From contig SDUX01000010.1 of the NCBI GenBank assembly GCA_008729055.1, forward strand, positions 1,364,001 to 1,428,000: 64,000 nt of DNA, read 5' to 3'. Shown piece after piece: positions 1 through 10,968 of the stretch; the stretch's first letter is position 1; the number at the start of each line of letters is the position of its first letter. The notes beneath the pieces are model-generated. The model saw nothing but the letters and a program-made list of their open reading frames with translations. It ran no database searches and had not been told where the DNA came from. This stretch comes from Pyropia haitanensis. Taxonomy: Eukaryota > Rhodophyta > Bangiophyceae > Bangiales > Bangiaceae. A program made the translations under genes and the position numbers.

Positions 1-2
1 GG

Positions 3-311
3 GCGCTGCGGGCGCTCCTCCTCCCCGCCGCCGCCGCGGCGGTGGACCGGGTGGTGGCGGCGCAAGGGGTGGCGCCGGCGCTGGCGCGCCTCGATGACCC
101 GTCGGCGGCGGCGGCGGCGGCGGTGGCGGAGGCGGCCGTCGCGGCGGCCGCCGCCGCCGAGGCCGACGCGGCGGCGGCCGAGGCGGCCGCCGCCGCCGCG
201 GCGGGGGTGGTGGACGGCCTGCTGGGGCGGCTGGCAGAGGGGCGGCGGCGGCTTGAGGCGGCTGAGGCGGCGGCAGAGGCCGCGAGGGACGCGGCCGTGC
301 GGCTGGGCTGA
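3..311 (+). CDS. 3' end of an Ala-rich helical protein gene (5' truncated by window edge)
   Basis: The frame is open from the first bases and ends at a TGA at 309-311. The visible roughly 100 residues are almost all Ala with regularly spaced Glu, Asp, Arg and Leu. The last 35 residues (GLLGRLAEGRRRLEAAEAAAEA and following) have the heptad-like charge pattern of a coiled coil. No domain is recognised. There is no ATG in the visible part (the codon at 42 is GTG), so the true start must lie outside the window. Ala-rich open frames arise easily in this GC bias, so coding status rests on the absence of stops and the helical C-terminus. Confidence 0.4.
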   Translation, partial: ALRALLLPAAAAAVDRVVAAQGVAPALARLDDPSAAAAAAVAEAAVAAAAAAEADAAAAEAAAAAAAGVVDGLLGRLAEGRRRLEAAEAAAEAARDAAVRLG

Positions 312-1406
312 GGTTGGGGAGGGGGGGGGGGGTACGTGGCCATGGGACCGGGGTGGTGTGGATTGGATGGATGGTGTTGGGAGGAGTTGGGACTGGGGGA
401 GGGGGGGCGGGGGGGGTTTGGGGTGTGTCTGCCCTGCTGGATGGGGCGGGAGGGGGTGCTGCAGGGTGACTTGCTTTGGGAGGGAGGGTGGGGTGGGCCT
501 GCTGGGCGGTGGGAAGTGCAGGAGGAGCGGGCGGTGGCACCCCAGCCCCACCCCGCCCTCCCCGCTGTCCGTGGCCTGTGGCGGCACCCGCGGCCGCCTC
601 GGCCGGCCGGCCGCCTCGACACCCCGCGGTGGAGGTGGGTCGGCGTGGACGCGACGGGGCCGCGGCGGCTGCCGCCATGCCGCCCCTCACCCCCACCCGG
701 CGTGGGCGCGCAACGGCACACCATGGGCGGTCGCGGCGGTGGTGCTGGCGGCAGTGGCGGGGGGGGGGCGGACGGCTGGGCGGGCGGGTGGGGTCGGAGG
801 GAACGTCAGCCGGGGGGCGTGGCCGCGGCGGCGGCGGCGGCGGCGGCAGCGGGCGCTGCGGTCAGGGCGGCCGGATGAGGTGCGGCCAAGGAGTGGGGGG
901 GGGGGGGGGGGGTTGTTTGCGGCGAGAGGGGGGGTGACCCACTGCCTGCCGGCGCGCCCGGCCGGCCGGCGCGAGTGCGGTGGGTGGCGCGGCGGCCGGC
1001 CGCCGCGGCGTGGCCGCCGCGGCGGTGGCGACGGTCGGCGGGCGCCCCCCCCCCCCCCCCCCCCTCTTCTGAGCGACTCGGCAGTTTGGGGTCACAAGAC
1101 AAGAACACAACCGGAACCGGTACAGCACCCGCTGCGGGCCGCGCCGCGCCGCGCCGCCACCGCCCGTCCGTGGCGCCCACGGACCGACGCGAGCGCCCGC
1201 CGGCACCCCCACGCGCACACAATCAAAAATGGCCATGGCAGCATCCCGCGCACGCGCCCGCTCCCGCCACCGCCACCAGCCACACGTCACGGCGGGCAGC
1301 GCCTAGACGACTCTAGCAGGGCCACACGCCGCTGCCATAACCCCCCCCCCGCCCCCCGCCCCCGCCCTCCTCCCTACCTCCCGAGGGGGGAGAGCGCGTC
1401 GTCACG
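312..1406. other. gene-free, G/C-homopolymer-rich intergenic DNA
   Basis: This interval separates the end of the Ala-rich gene from the convergent end of the next gene. It contains G-runs at about 320-331 and 897-912, a C-run at about 1047-1064, and CCGCGG-type simple sequence. Several frames are open here on both strands, but they consist of Arg/Gly/Pro runs with no conserved segment. No RNA gene or mobile element was recognised. Confidence 0.6.
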
Positions 1407-2309
1407 TCACGACGGGTTGCTCCCCGACGGCGTCCGCAAGATGTCACACACGACCGCGTGGAGGCGCTTTTGAGCCTCCTCCAGCCGCTCGAGCAGCGCG
1501 GCGTGCGCGTGGACCATCGCCACGAGCGGCGCGGTGACCTCGTGCACCAGCGCCTGCACCTGCGTGATGGTCAGCGCGGCGGGGCCCGCCTCGAGCGTCG
1601 ACAGCGCCGACCGCTGGCGGGGGCCGGGCAGCGCCGCACCGGCCGGCGGCGCGCCCGGCGCGCCCGGCGCGCCCTGCGGCGCCGGCGCCGCCCCCGCGCC
1701 CGTGCCCGCCGCCACGGCGGCGGCGGCCGACGCGGCGACCGCCGCCGCGGCGGCCGCCGCCGCGTGCGACGGGTCGTGCAGGTAGTGCGCGAGCGTCGCG
1801 GCGGAGGTGGTGGGAGGGGGGGGGGGGGGGGGGGGGGGAGGGCAGGCGCGCCCCCGTGCCCGCCGTGGTACGTCCCTTGGCCGTGGCCGTGGCCGTGGCC
1901 GTGGCCGTGGCCGCCACGGACGTGGCCGTGGCCGTGGCCGAGGCCGCCGCCGCCGCCGCCGCCGGCCGCGCCGCCGCCGGCCACCGACGCGGCGGCCGCG
2001 GCGGCCGCGGCGGCCGCTGACGTGGCCGCGTGGCCCAGGTGTGAGTACGACGTGTCGTGGGGCATGACCAGGCCAGCGTGGTCGGCGGCGCCGCCATACG
2101 GCGGCTCGGCGCCCAGCGACAGTGCCGGCCCCGCGTACATGACCGGGTCCACCAGCAGCGCCGCGGCGCCGCCCACGCCGGAGCCAGTACCGCCACCAGC
2201 ACCGCCGCCGCCGCCGCCACGGCCGCCGCTGCCACCGCCGCCGGCGGCTCTGCTGCCGCCGCCACGGCTACCAGCCGCGGTAGGGCCACCACCAGCGGTC
2301 GCCGCGCCC

Positions 2310-2354
<45 letters not shown>

Positions 2355-3319
2355 ATGCGGCCGCGTCGTCGGCGAGCGCCTGCTGCGCGGCGAGCGACGC
2401 GGCCGCCGCCGCGTCGGCCGCCGCGCCCTCCTCGTCCAACGAGACGGTGTCAATCGCCATGTCCGCCGCCGCCAGCGCGCGCGCGCGCGCATCGTCGACC
2501 GCGGCCGCGGCGGCGGCGGCGGCGGCGGTCGCGCCGCTGCTGCCGCCGCCGCCGCCCGCCCCGCCGCCGCCGCCGCCGCCACGGGGGCGCTTGCCATTGG
2601 GCGCGTCTGGGTGGTGGGGCGCGCCCGACGCGGCGGCGGCGGCCGCCGCGTCGGCCGCCGCGGCGGCCGCGGCGGCGCCCGCCTCCGCGGCGGTCACCCC
2701 CCCCGCCCCCGACAGGGGCGCGCAGAGCAGGTCGGCGTCCAGGCCGTCGGGGGCCGCGTGCTCCCCCCCCCCCCCCGCCCCCCCCGCCGCAGCGCCCCCC
2801 CCCGCCCCTGTCGCGGCGGCGGCGGCGACCGCCGCCTGCGCGGCGGCGCGGCGCTTGCGCGCCGACAGCGCGGCGATCTCGTCCGCCCCAAACTTGGACA
2901 GGTCGTACGCCGGGTCGCCCGGGTGGAAGGACGCGGCGACGCGTGCAAACAGCCGCTCCATGTCGGGCTTGATCTGCCGTGGCAGGCCGTACACAAACGA
3001 GTAGGCGCGCAGCTGGTCGCGGCTGTACGCGCGGATCTGGTCAAAGTTGACCGCCTCGACGGGCGCGAGGAGGTGGCTGACGAGCCGCTCCCGGTGTGGG
3101 GCGCCGAGGTGGGCGGCGCGCCGAAACTCCCACCCGTCCACCGACAGGCCGTGCTCGGTGGGGACCACCACCGGCGGCCGCGACAGGTCCGTAACGGGGA
3201 TGGCGGTGCGGAGGGCGGCGAGCTTCCGCGACCGCGCCTTGGACGGCCCGCCGCGGCCGCCGCCGACGGGCGTCCCCGACCCGGGGAGCTCCCCGTACGC
3301 GCCGCTCGCGCTGACCGAC

Positions 3320-3352
<33 letters not shown>

Positions 3353-3474
3353 TCGTCGTGCCCGCCCGCCGAGTCCCCATCCACCGCCGCCGCTGCCGCC
3401 GCCGCCGCCGCCGCAGCGGCTGCCGCCGCTGCCGCGGCGGCTGCCGCTGCGTGGTCGTCTGCCCCCCCGCCGCC

Positions 3475-3505
<31 letters not shown>

Positions 3506-3947
3506 CTCACCGACACGGTTCCGTCACCCCCCCCCCCCCGCCCCCCCCCCTCCCCATCCTCCCCCGACGCGGCTTCCGCGGCGGCCAGCGCCGCCGCGGC
3601 CGCGGCGGCGGCCATGGCCGCCGTCCCGCCCCCGTCCGCGCCGTTGGGGTCGTCCCCTACCCCCCCCACGACGCCGCCGGCGCTGCCGCCCCCCCCTCCC
3701 CCCCCCCCACCCGACGGCCCGCCGGCACCGACCGGCACGCGCACCCCACCACGCGGCCGCCCCGTCATGCCGGGCGAGCCGGCCGCGGCGGCGGCAGCGG
3801 CGGCGGCGGCCGCCGCCGCCCCGCCATCCGCGGCGCCCACGCCGCCGACGCCGCCCGGCCCGCCGCGCCGACCACCACCACCGCCGCCGCCACCACCACC
3901 ACCACCACCACCACCACCACCGCCGCCGCCGTCGCCGCCGCCCGGGT

Positions 3948-3980
<33 letters not shown>

Positions 3981-4098
3981 GGACGCCGCCCACCCCCGCC
4001 GCCGCCGTCTGCGGGGACACGCCGCGGCTGCTCCGCCCGCCGGGCCCGGCGGCGGGCAGGTCCGACACGGGACCGCCGCCGCCGCCGCCCCCGTTCAT
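1407..4098 (-). CDS. low-complexity Gly/Ala/Pro protein of unknown function, frame broken at two homopolymers
   Basis: The ATG at 4098 opens a frame of Gly and Ala runs containing a compact core of normal composition, about 3250-2850: SRKLAALRTAIPV, then VDGWEFRRAAHLGAPHRERL and FDQIRAYSRDQLRAYSFVYG. The frame becomes Arg/Pro noise at a 43-C run (2311-2353). There a second frame takes over with a His-Gly repeat and Gly-rich text. That frame fails at a 23-G run (1816-1838), where a third frame continues as AATLAHYLHDPSHA and a helical C-terminus ending ILRTPSGSNPS and TGA. Sensible composition on both sides of each run argues for one gene with mis-sized homopolymers, though introns or a decayed gene remain possible. 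I do not recognise the family. The gene is divergent from the ribonuclease gene starting at 5200. Confidence 0.5.
1816..1838. repeat. 23-bp G homopolymer (frame switch point)
   Basis: An uninterrupted run of 23 G inside the 1407-4098 gene. On the minus strand it would encode poly-Pro. The reading frame with protein-like content differs on its two sides. Confidence 0.9.
2311..2353. repeat. 43-bp C homopolymer (frame switch point)
   Basis: An uninterrupted run of 43 C, the longest homopolymer noticed in the window. On the minus strand it encodes poly-Gly within the 1407-4098 gene, and the plausible frame changes across it. A tract this long is hard to size by sequencing and prone to replication slippage. 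Confidence 0.9.
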
Positions 4099-4184
4099 CC
4101 CCCGCCCGCCCGCGGGCGCGGCGCGCGCCACACCCCCGCGGCCGCAGCCGCGCGCGCGCGGGAAGAAACGGGCGCGGGGGGGTG

Positions 4185-4217
<33 letters not shown>

Positions 4218-5199
4218 CGGGGCCGTGCCCGCCGCCCACCACCGGGCCGGCCACCGCCGCGCGAGGGGCGACGCGGCTGTTGTCAAAAAAAGGGGGGGGC
4301 ACGGCGTTGGGGACGTGACCGCCAGGCGGAGGCGGGGTGGGGGGGGGGGTGGGGGGGGGGGGTGGCGCGCGCGCGGCCCCGGCCCGGCGGAGCGGGGGGG
4401 GGCGGCTGCCTCGGCCGCGGTCCCCACCGCCGGTCGCGGCCGCCGGGTTGGCGCGCGCGTACACACGTGCGCGCGTGGCCGGCCGCGCATGCGCGCAGGC
4501 CAAGTGGCGGGGGAGGCACGTCGGGGCCCACACTGGCGGCAGGTGTGGCCCCGCGGGGTGATGGGGGGGGGGGTTGGACGGGACCGCCGCCGCGGCCTCG
4601 GCCTGGGCGCCCGCCGCCGCCGCGTGCGGCCGCGCCGCCCGCCGCGCGGCGCGTCGACCGCCGGCCAGGCCGCGCGGGCGTCGCGGCGGAGCGCGACTTG
4701 CGGCCCCATTCCAGTGTCGAGCCGAGTTACCGTCGCCGCCGGCGGCGTGTGCGGCCACTCCCCCGAGGACTTGGACCCGACAATCCACCGTCGGCGCGCG
4801 GCGACGGGGTGGAGGGGCGACCGCGGGTGGGCCCGACCGCCGCCGCTGGCCCGGCGCTGGCGCTGGGCGCGCCCCCGCGCAGCCGACCGCGGCGAGTTGG
4901 AACTTTGGTTTTTTTGATCCGAGCCCGTCCCAATCTCGCCACCGGCGGGCCTCGCACCGCGGATTGGGCGTGTCTTGCCGCGGTGGTCGCCCCCCCCCCC
5001 CGCCAAAGCCTGCAGCGTCGGTGCTCCCTCCGACAGAGTGACGCCGTCGCCGCGCCCCCGCCGGCCGACCCCGTCTGGTCTCGGCCGCCCGCGGCCGTCT
5101 CCCCGTCGTCCCCCACCGCACCGGCGCCTCCTGCTTGCCTCTCCCCTCTTCCCCCACTCCTCCCCTCGTCCGTCTCTCCCCACCGCTGCCGCGGTCGCC
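4099..5199. other. divergent intergenic region
   Basis: This region lies between the starts of the minus-strand low-complexity gene and the plus-strand ribonuclease gene, so it should hold both promoters. It contains a broken poly-G tract (about 4186-4217), G-runs around 4337-4362, and a short T-run near 4908-4915. No convincing TATA box was seen. Confidence 0.5.
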
Positions 5200-5403
5200 A
5201 TGGCCGCGTTTGTGCCCGCCGCCGCCGCCGCCACGCCCGGCGGCGCGGCCGTCGGCCGGCGCGGGGCGGCGCCCCCCCCCGGCGGCGCGGCGTCCTGTCG
5301 TCGGAAAGGACCAGCCGCCCCGACGCGCACCGCCGGTGCCGTTGGCGTGGCGGCCACGGGCCTGCGGGGCGCGCGGCTGGCGGGCGCGCGCCGCCCGGCG
5401 GCA

Positions 5404-5439
<36 letters not shown>

Positions 5440-6356
5440 GCGGCGACCGTAACGGCCACCGCCACCGGCACCCCGCCGCCGGCGCCGGCCAGCAGTGCGT
5501 CCGCGGCGGGTGCCGCCGCTGACCCCCTGTCGGCCGTGTATGACGACGCGGACGCGGTGGCGGCTGTGGCGGCGGCGGCGGCGACGGCGGCCGACGCGGC
5601 CGACGGGGATGACGCGGCGGCGGTGGACGGGTCGACCCCGCCCCCCCCCCCCCACCGCCGCCGCCCGTCGGCGACGCGCCCATCCCCCCCGGGGCGGTGG
5701 TGGAGGCGTGGCTGGACGGCCGGCTGCGGCTGGGCGTCGTCACCGCCGCGACGGCGACCGGCGTGCTCGCCCGCCTCGCCGCCGACGCGCCGCTGCCGTC
5801 GTCCCCCCCCGCGGCGGCGGCGACGCCCGTCAGCCGCGGCGAGCTGGTCGCCGTCTGGCCGCCCGGCCTGGTCGGCGACGGCGCCGCCGCCGCCGACGGC
5901 GGGGCGGCGGCCATCCTCGACGGCGCCCGCGCGCTGCTGCGGTCCACCCCGCCACGGGCGCTGTCGCTCGACCGCGTCTACGCCGCGGCGCGGAGGTACA
6001 AAAAGGGGGACCCGCGGGGGGTGGTCACCGCCGCGGCGATTGCGGGCGACCTGTTCCTGTCCCCGCCGGGGGGGGGGGGTGCCGCCGCCCGCCGTCGACC
6101 GGCAGCGGCGGTCGAGCCGACGCCCGCAACGGCAACGGCGGCGGCGGCGCTGCTGCTGGCCGCCGACGGGCTGCGGTGGAAGCGGTCGCCGGGGGGGGGG
6201 TGGCGCGCGCTGCCGCCGTCGGTCGTGTCGACGCGCGGGACGGGCTCGTTTGTCGCCGCCGCGCGCGTCGCCGCCGACGCGCACTCGACCGCCGCCGCGG
6301 CGTCGGCGGCGGCCACGGCGGGCGCGGAACCAGGGGAGGTGCCGGCCGCCGCCGCG

Positions 6357-6392
<36 letters not shown>

Positions 6393-8231
6393 GCGGCGAC
6401 GGCGGGCGTGCTCACCCGGGCGGGCGTCAAGGCGCTGTGGAAGCGGCAGCACCTGGACATTGTGCGGGCGCTGGAGATTGCGGCGGCGTCCAACGCGGTG
6501 CCGCGCGGCGCCGCCGCCGCGGCCATGACGGGCCTTGGCTACACGCCCACCGCCGCTGAGGCGGCGCGGCTGCTGCGGGACATTGGGTTTTGGTCGGGCG
6601 AGGAGTTGCCGACGACGCCCTCGCCGTTGTCGTCGTCATCGTCTACCGACTCGCGCCGGTCGATGACAGCCGAGGACAGCGTCATGAGCGGCTGGACGTT
6701 TCCGCCTGACGTGTTGGACGAGGCGCGGCGCCTGCGGGCGGCCGCCCGGCGGCGTCGGTCGGGCTTTGCGACGGGCGCCACCGCGGTCGGCCGCGGCCGC
6801 CGCAACTGCCTGCCCGCCCGCGGGGGCGTGTGGGCGGTGGACGACCCCGCCGCGCGCTTCCTCGACGATGCCTTTTCCATCCGCCGCGTCCGCGCGCGGT
6901 CGGTGGGCGACCGGGACATCTGGCGCGTGACGGTGCACATTGCAGACGTGGACGCGGTGGTCGGCGTCGGCACGGCGATGGACACGCTCGCGCGCGAGCG
7001 GGGGGAGAGCCTGTACCTGCCGGCGCGGCCGCTGCACATGCTGCCGGCGGCGGCGATGGAGGGGGCGGGCTTCTCCAAGGAGCTCCCCACCGAGACCGTT
7101 GCCGTGCAGATGGACGTGGACGTCGGTGCGCGGGCGCTGGTGGACTGGGACGTCTTCCTCGCCGTGGTGGGGCCCGTCCGGCGGGTGACGTACGACGGCT
7201 TCAACGCGGCGCTCAGCGACGCACGCAAGGCGCCGCGGTCGTCGGTGCGGCGGGAGGAGGGCGGGTCCAACGCGTCTGCGGCGTCTGCCGCGGGGGAGCT
7301 CCGCGCCCTCGCCGCGGTGGCCGACGTGCTCGCGTCGCTGTCGGCGCCGGCGGCGGTGCCACCGCCAGCGGCGCCCGCGGCAGTGCCTGCAGCGGACGGG
7401 GATAACGCCGACGACGGGTCGGCCGCCGGTGACCCCGAGGCGGCGGCCGCGGCCGCCGCCTCGGCCGCGGCCTCCGCCCGGGCGGCGGGCGCCGCGTCCG
7501 CGGCGCTCCGCGGGCGCGCCCCCGAAGCGCGGCTATCGTCCAACGTGGCGGCGGTGCGGCTGGTCAAGGGTCCCGGCGCGACGACCACCCCCGCCATCAC
7601 CCCCTTCCGCCGCACCGCCGCGCACGCGACCGTGTCGACGCTGCTGTCGACGGCGGGCGGCCTGTTCCGCCGGCACGCCCTGTCGGCGGGCGTGGCGCTG
7701 CCCGAGCGCCCCGGCGCGTCGGCGCACGCCGCCCGCTGCGGCACCGCGCCGCTCCGCCGGTACGCGGACCTGGTGACGCAGCGGCAGCTCAAGGCGGTGC
7801 TGCTCGCGGCCGTCCCGTCGGTGGCGCGGCGGTCGCCGCTGGGCCGCCGCCGCGTCGCGGCGCTGCGGACGTGGCTGGAGCGCCGCCACGTGGAGAGCGG
7901 CCGGCTGGTCGCGGAGCGCCGCCGCGCGGCGCTCTACGACGCGTTTGCAGGCGCGTGTGAGGCGCAGGTGGCGGCCGCGGGGGGGGCGACCGTGTCGGTC
8001 GACGGCGTCGTGCGGGTGGTGCACGCGCCGCCCAAGGCGGGCGGGCGGAAGCGGCAAAAGGTGGAGGTGGCCCTCCAGGGGGTGGGGCTCACCGCCACCC
8101 TCACCGTTGCGGCGGACGTGCCCGTGGGGGGGGACAAGGGCGTCCGCGTGGGGGGGGGGGTGCGCGTGGCGGTGGAACGGGTCGACCCGGTGGGCTTCGT
8201 GGTTACCGGCGAGGTGGTCGAGGTGCTGTGA
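5200..8231 (+). CDS. RNR1-like organellar 3'-5' exoribonuclease (RNase II/RNB family), one homopolymer frame break
   Basis: The ATG at 5200 opens an Ala/Arg/Ser-rich, acid-poor leader of about 80 residues that looks like a plastid or mitochondrial transit peptide. After a 13-C run (5641-5653) the coding frame shifts, giving GAVVEAWLDGRLRLGVV, which matches the start of plant RNR1 and cyanobacterial RNase II. The RNB core follows: VDDPAARFLDDAFSI with the paired Asp of the active site, HIADVDAVV, and the C-terminal signature APLRRYADLVTQRQL. An S1-like strand-rich tail ends at the TGA at 8229-8231. RNB enzymes degrade RNA processively from the 3' end; plant RNR1 trims organellar rRNA and mRNA ends. 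A conserved acidic position in the first metal motif (Asp in RNase II, Glu in RNR1) is Phe here. A Ser run (SSSSSSSSSSS) lies about 6358-6393. Family assignment is firm; targeting is inferred. Confidence 0.82.
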
Positions 8232-10968
8232 GGGGGACGGCGGCCGGCGGGGGAGCCAGACCCGAGAATTGGTTCATCACTGTCGAGTGACCAGACTTTG
8301 ATTTCAACGCGGAGTGACCGCGGTGCGAACGGAACCGGTGTCTGGAATGGAGCGCGCACGAGGCGCGTCCCACGAGATTTGGGTGTGTCCACACTACACA
8401 AGGACGGCCCGTGCATCGGCACGACAGGGCCGCACCACTGGACGGGCGCACCCAGTGGCCCAGTGTTTTCTCGGACCCAAGCGCGCACACTCCTCCCAGG
8501 TGTCGCAGGTCGCATCGATCGACCTGTCTTGATGTGCAACGGCCAGTGGTCAATGATCTCGTTGCGCCCGGCTCGTCGTGGCCAACGAGACCACACAGCG
8601 GAGAACCCCGGGGACGCGAGCCCGATCGGCGGACCGAGGCGGGGAGAGGCAGGTTGCCCCAAGCCCTCGCGTCGCACCCCTGTAGTCTATATTCTTCCCG
8701 TTTGACGAGGTGTTGTTTTTTACGAACGCGCAGCCCCTGACAGACTGCTGCCGCGGCTCGTCTGGTGCAGCTCGAGGAGAGTATGCGGACGACGTGTCTC
8801 CGTGTCTGTCGAAGCGGGAGAGCCCCGCCGCCGCCACGCTGCAGGCGGTGGAGGGGATGCCGCTGGAGGAGGGCGACGCGATGGGGTGTGCTCCCCCGGC
8901 GGTGGATGGAGGTGTGAAGACGAGGCGGTTGCGTTGCGTCCCTGCCTCGTGGCCTGGGCACATCACAGCCTCTCAGAGCCTTGCGGATGCCGATGGTGAC
9001 ATCACGCGACAGACTGGTGGACGCGCGGCGTGCCGGGTCGGCACGACCCCGATCCCATGGCGCATTGCCCTCCACGGCATGATAGGTCTTCGTACACGTA
9101 GCTCCCTCTGCGTGGACGCGTGCGTGGCGCTGTTTGTGGAGGAGGGGGCGTGTAGGGGCAGAAGTCGCTGGCAGCTGCAGTGAGTGGTGGAGGAGAGTGA
9201 CCTCGTTGGCTGCCACACCACTGACAAACAACTGGGGCATACGCGGCTGCTCACCCCACCGTGGCTTGGCAACGTCGACGGGTTGGGTCATGCCTCGACG
9301 GCCGACCGGCCTCATACAAAGAGGACGGAAAGTCCCTGGCTACTGACGAGCGTCCCTGACGGCCAGAGGGGCGAGGTCCCCCGGCGCGCAACGGCTGAGG
9401 TCGCGATTTTTCACGCCCTGAGCGGCCGCCACCCGGGCGGGAAGCTCGACGACTCGCCGGCGTCCTTTTGGACAGCGGCGCCAGCTCCGGCAGTGTCCCC
9501 CCCACACGCGGCCTGCGACCAAAGCGGGGCGCGACAGACAGTGCCCACGTAGATACGATGTACGGGCGCGCGCCGTGCGGCCCGTTTCGCGGCGCGCACA
9601 CCCCGCCGAGTATAGATGCGGGCGGCGGGGACGCCCTGCCGCGGCGGCGGTGGGGCCACCCAGGCCGTGCGGCCGCGGCGGCAAGCCGGCTGCTGTGCGG
9701 TTTGAGCAGCCCCCTGGCGAGCACGCGCTGCGCACGCTCCCTCTGCTTTATTGGCTACTGAGCGGCCCCCAGTGCAGCCGCTGCCCGCGCCGCCCCTTCC
9801 TCCCGCAGGATCGAGGAGAGAGGAGGGGGAAGGGCGCCCGGGAGCGGCACAGCGGGGGGTCGCGCGCGCAGCCGTTCCGCCACCCGCTCCCGCCTCCGCC
9901 GCCCCACCCGCGGCGCTCCTGCAACCGAAACGCCGCTGCGTCGCGTGGGGGCGGGCAGCGGGGGGGGGTGTCAGGCAACGTGGCCGCGGCGGAAGACCGG
10001 GGGAGGACGCAGCCCCCAACCACCCCACCCTCCGCCGCCCCTTCCTCGCCACACCCCCTTCCCGAGGCGTGCCGCGCAGCGCACCAGCACGCTGGTGGCG
10101 TCTGTCTGCGGGCGGACCCAGCAGCTCGCCGCGTCGCGGTCGCCGCCCAGTCGCCACCAGCTGCGCCGCCGCGGATAGCCGTTGCCCTCACTCGCGTGAG
10201 ACAAGAGACACGGAAAACAAGCGGGGGGCTTGCGTTGCGCACTCGGCGTGGAACTAGATAGGACAGCTAAGGCCGGGGCCGGCAGCGGCTAGGATAGCTG
10301 CGCTCCCCTCTCCCCCCGCCCCCGTCTGCTCTGCCCTCCGCCGTAGCGGGCCCCTGCCGGTTCGCCGGCTGTGCTGTCAGGGGCGGCAACGGCAGCCCGG
10401 CCGCGCACGACTAATCTGGGGAGGCGCGCGGCCGCCGCCCTTGGTTGCCCGCCGCCGCCCAGCGACGCCGTCCCCACCCGCCGCCCACCCGCACGGCGCG
10501 GGAAACAGCAGCCACTCGCGGGCGGCGAGCGAGCTGTGGGGGCAGTGCCGCTCACGCAGGGGGCGGGGCTCACCCTCCAGCGGGATCTCCGGAGCAGGCG
10601 CGAGAGGCACGACGAGCGGGCTGTGCGTGGCCAGGCCGACCCCCCAGTGCCGCCCGCCACGCCTCGCTTCAAAGGCAAGGCAGCGCCAGTGCCGCCCGGG
10701 GAGGGGGGCCGGACCCACCTCCAGCAGGATACATCCCCCTTCGGCAAGAGCAGCGCCGTGGCCAGCCCCGCCCACCCTTCCCTCGCCGCCATCTCGGGCC
10801 GGCGCACCGCTCCCTCCCACCACTCGTCTCCCACCCACGGACAAGGATAAGCGCCGTGTGTTCGCCAGCACGCTGGAAGGGAGGCGGGGTAGCCACCAGT
10901 ACCAACCCCTCGCCCCCAACCCACACACCAACACGCAAGCACCAGGCTGTGGCCGCTACCCCACCATC
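8232..10968. other. long gene-poor interval
   Basis: About 2.7 kb between the ribonuclease gene and the first zinc-ribbon gene. 8240-9400 is less GC-rich than its surroundings and has short open frames on both strands with ordinary amino-acid composition but no recognisable domain. 9400-10900 returns to GC-rich simple sequence. The last few hundred bases must include the promoter of the gene at 10969; no clear TATA box was seen. No RNA gene was recognised. Confidence 0.5.

Noticed and set aside
1816..2353. Programmed ribosomal frameshifting at homopolymers
   Set aside because: It would need several unrelated genes to use it, at tracts of 13 to 43 bases; mis-sized homopolymers explain all cases more simply. 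It cannot be excluded without cDNA.
4099..5655. Upstream extension of the minus-strand frame of the 1407-4098 gene
   Set aside because: Arg/Gly/His noise with no conserved segment, overlapping the 5' end of the ribonuclease gene on the other strand. It begins at a non-ATG codon.
8232..10968. tRNA, rRNA or snRNA gene in the moderate-GC intervals
   Set aside because: No cloverleaf, T-loop or conserved rRNA/snRNA block was found by eye; a covariance search was not possible.
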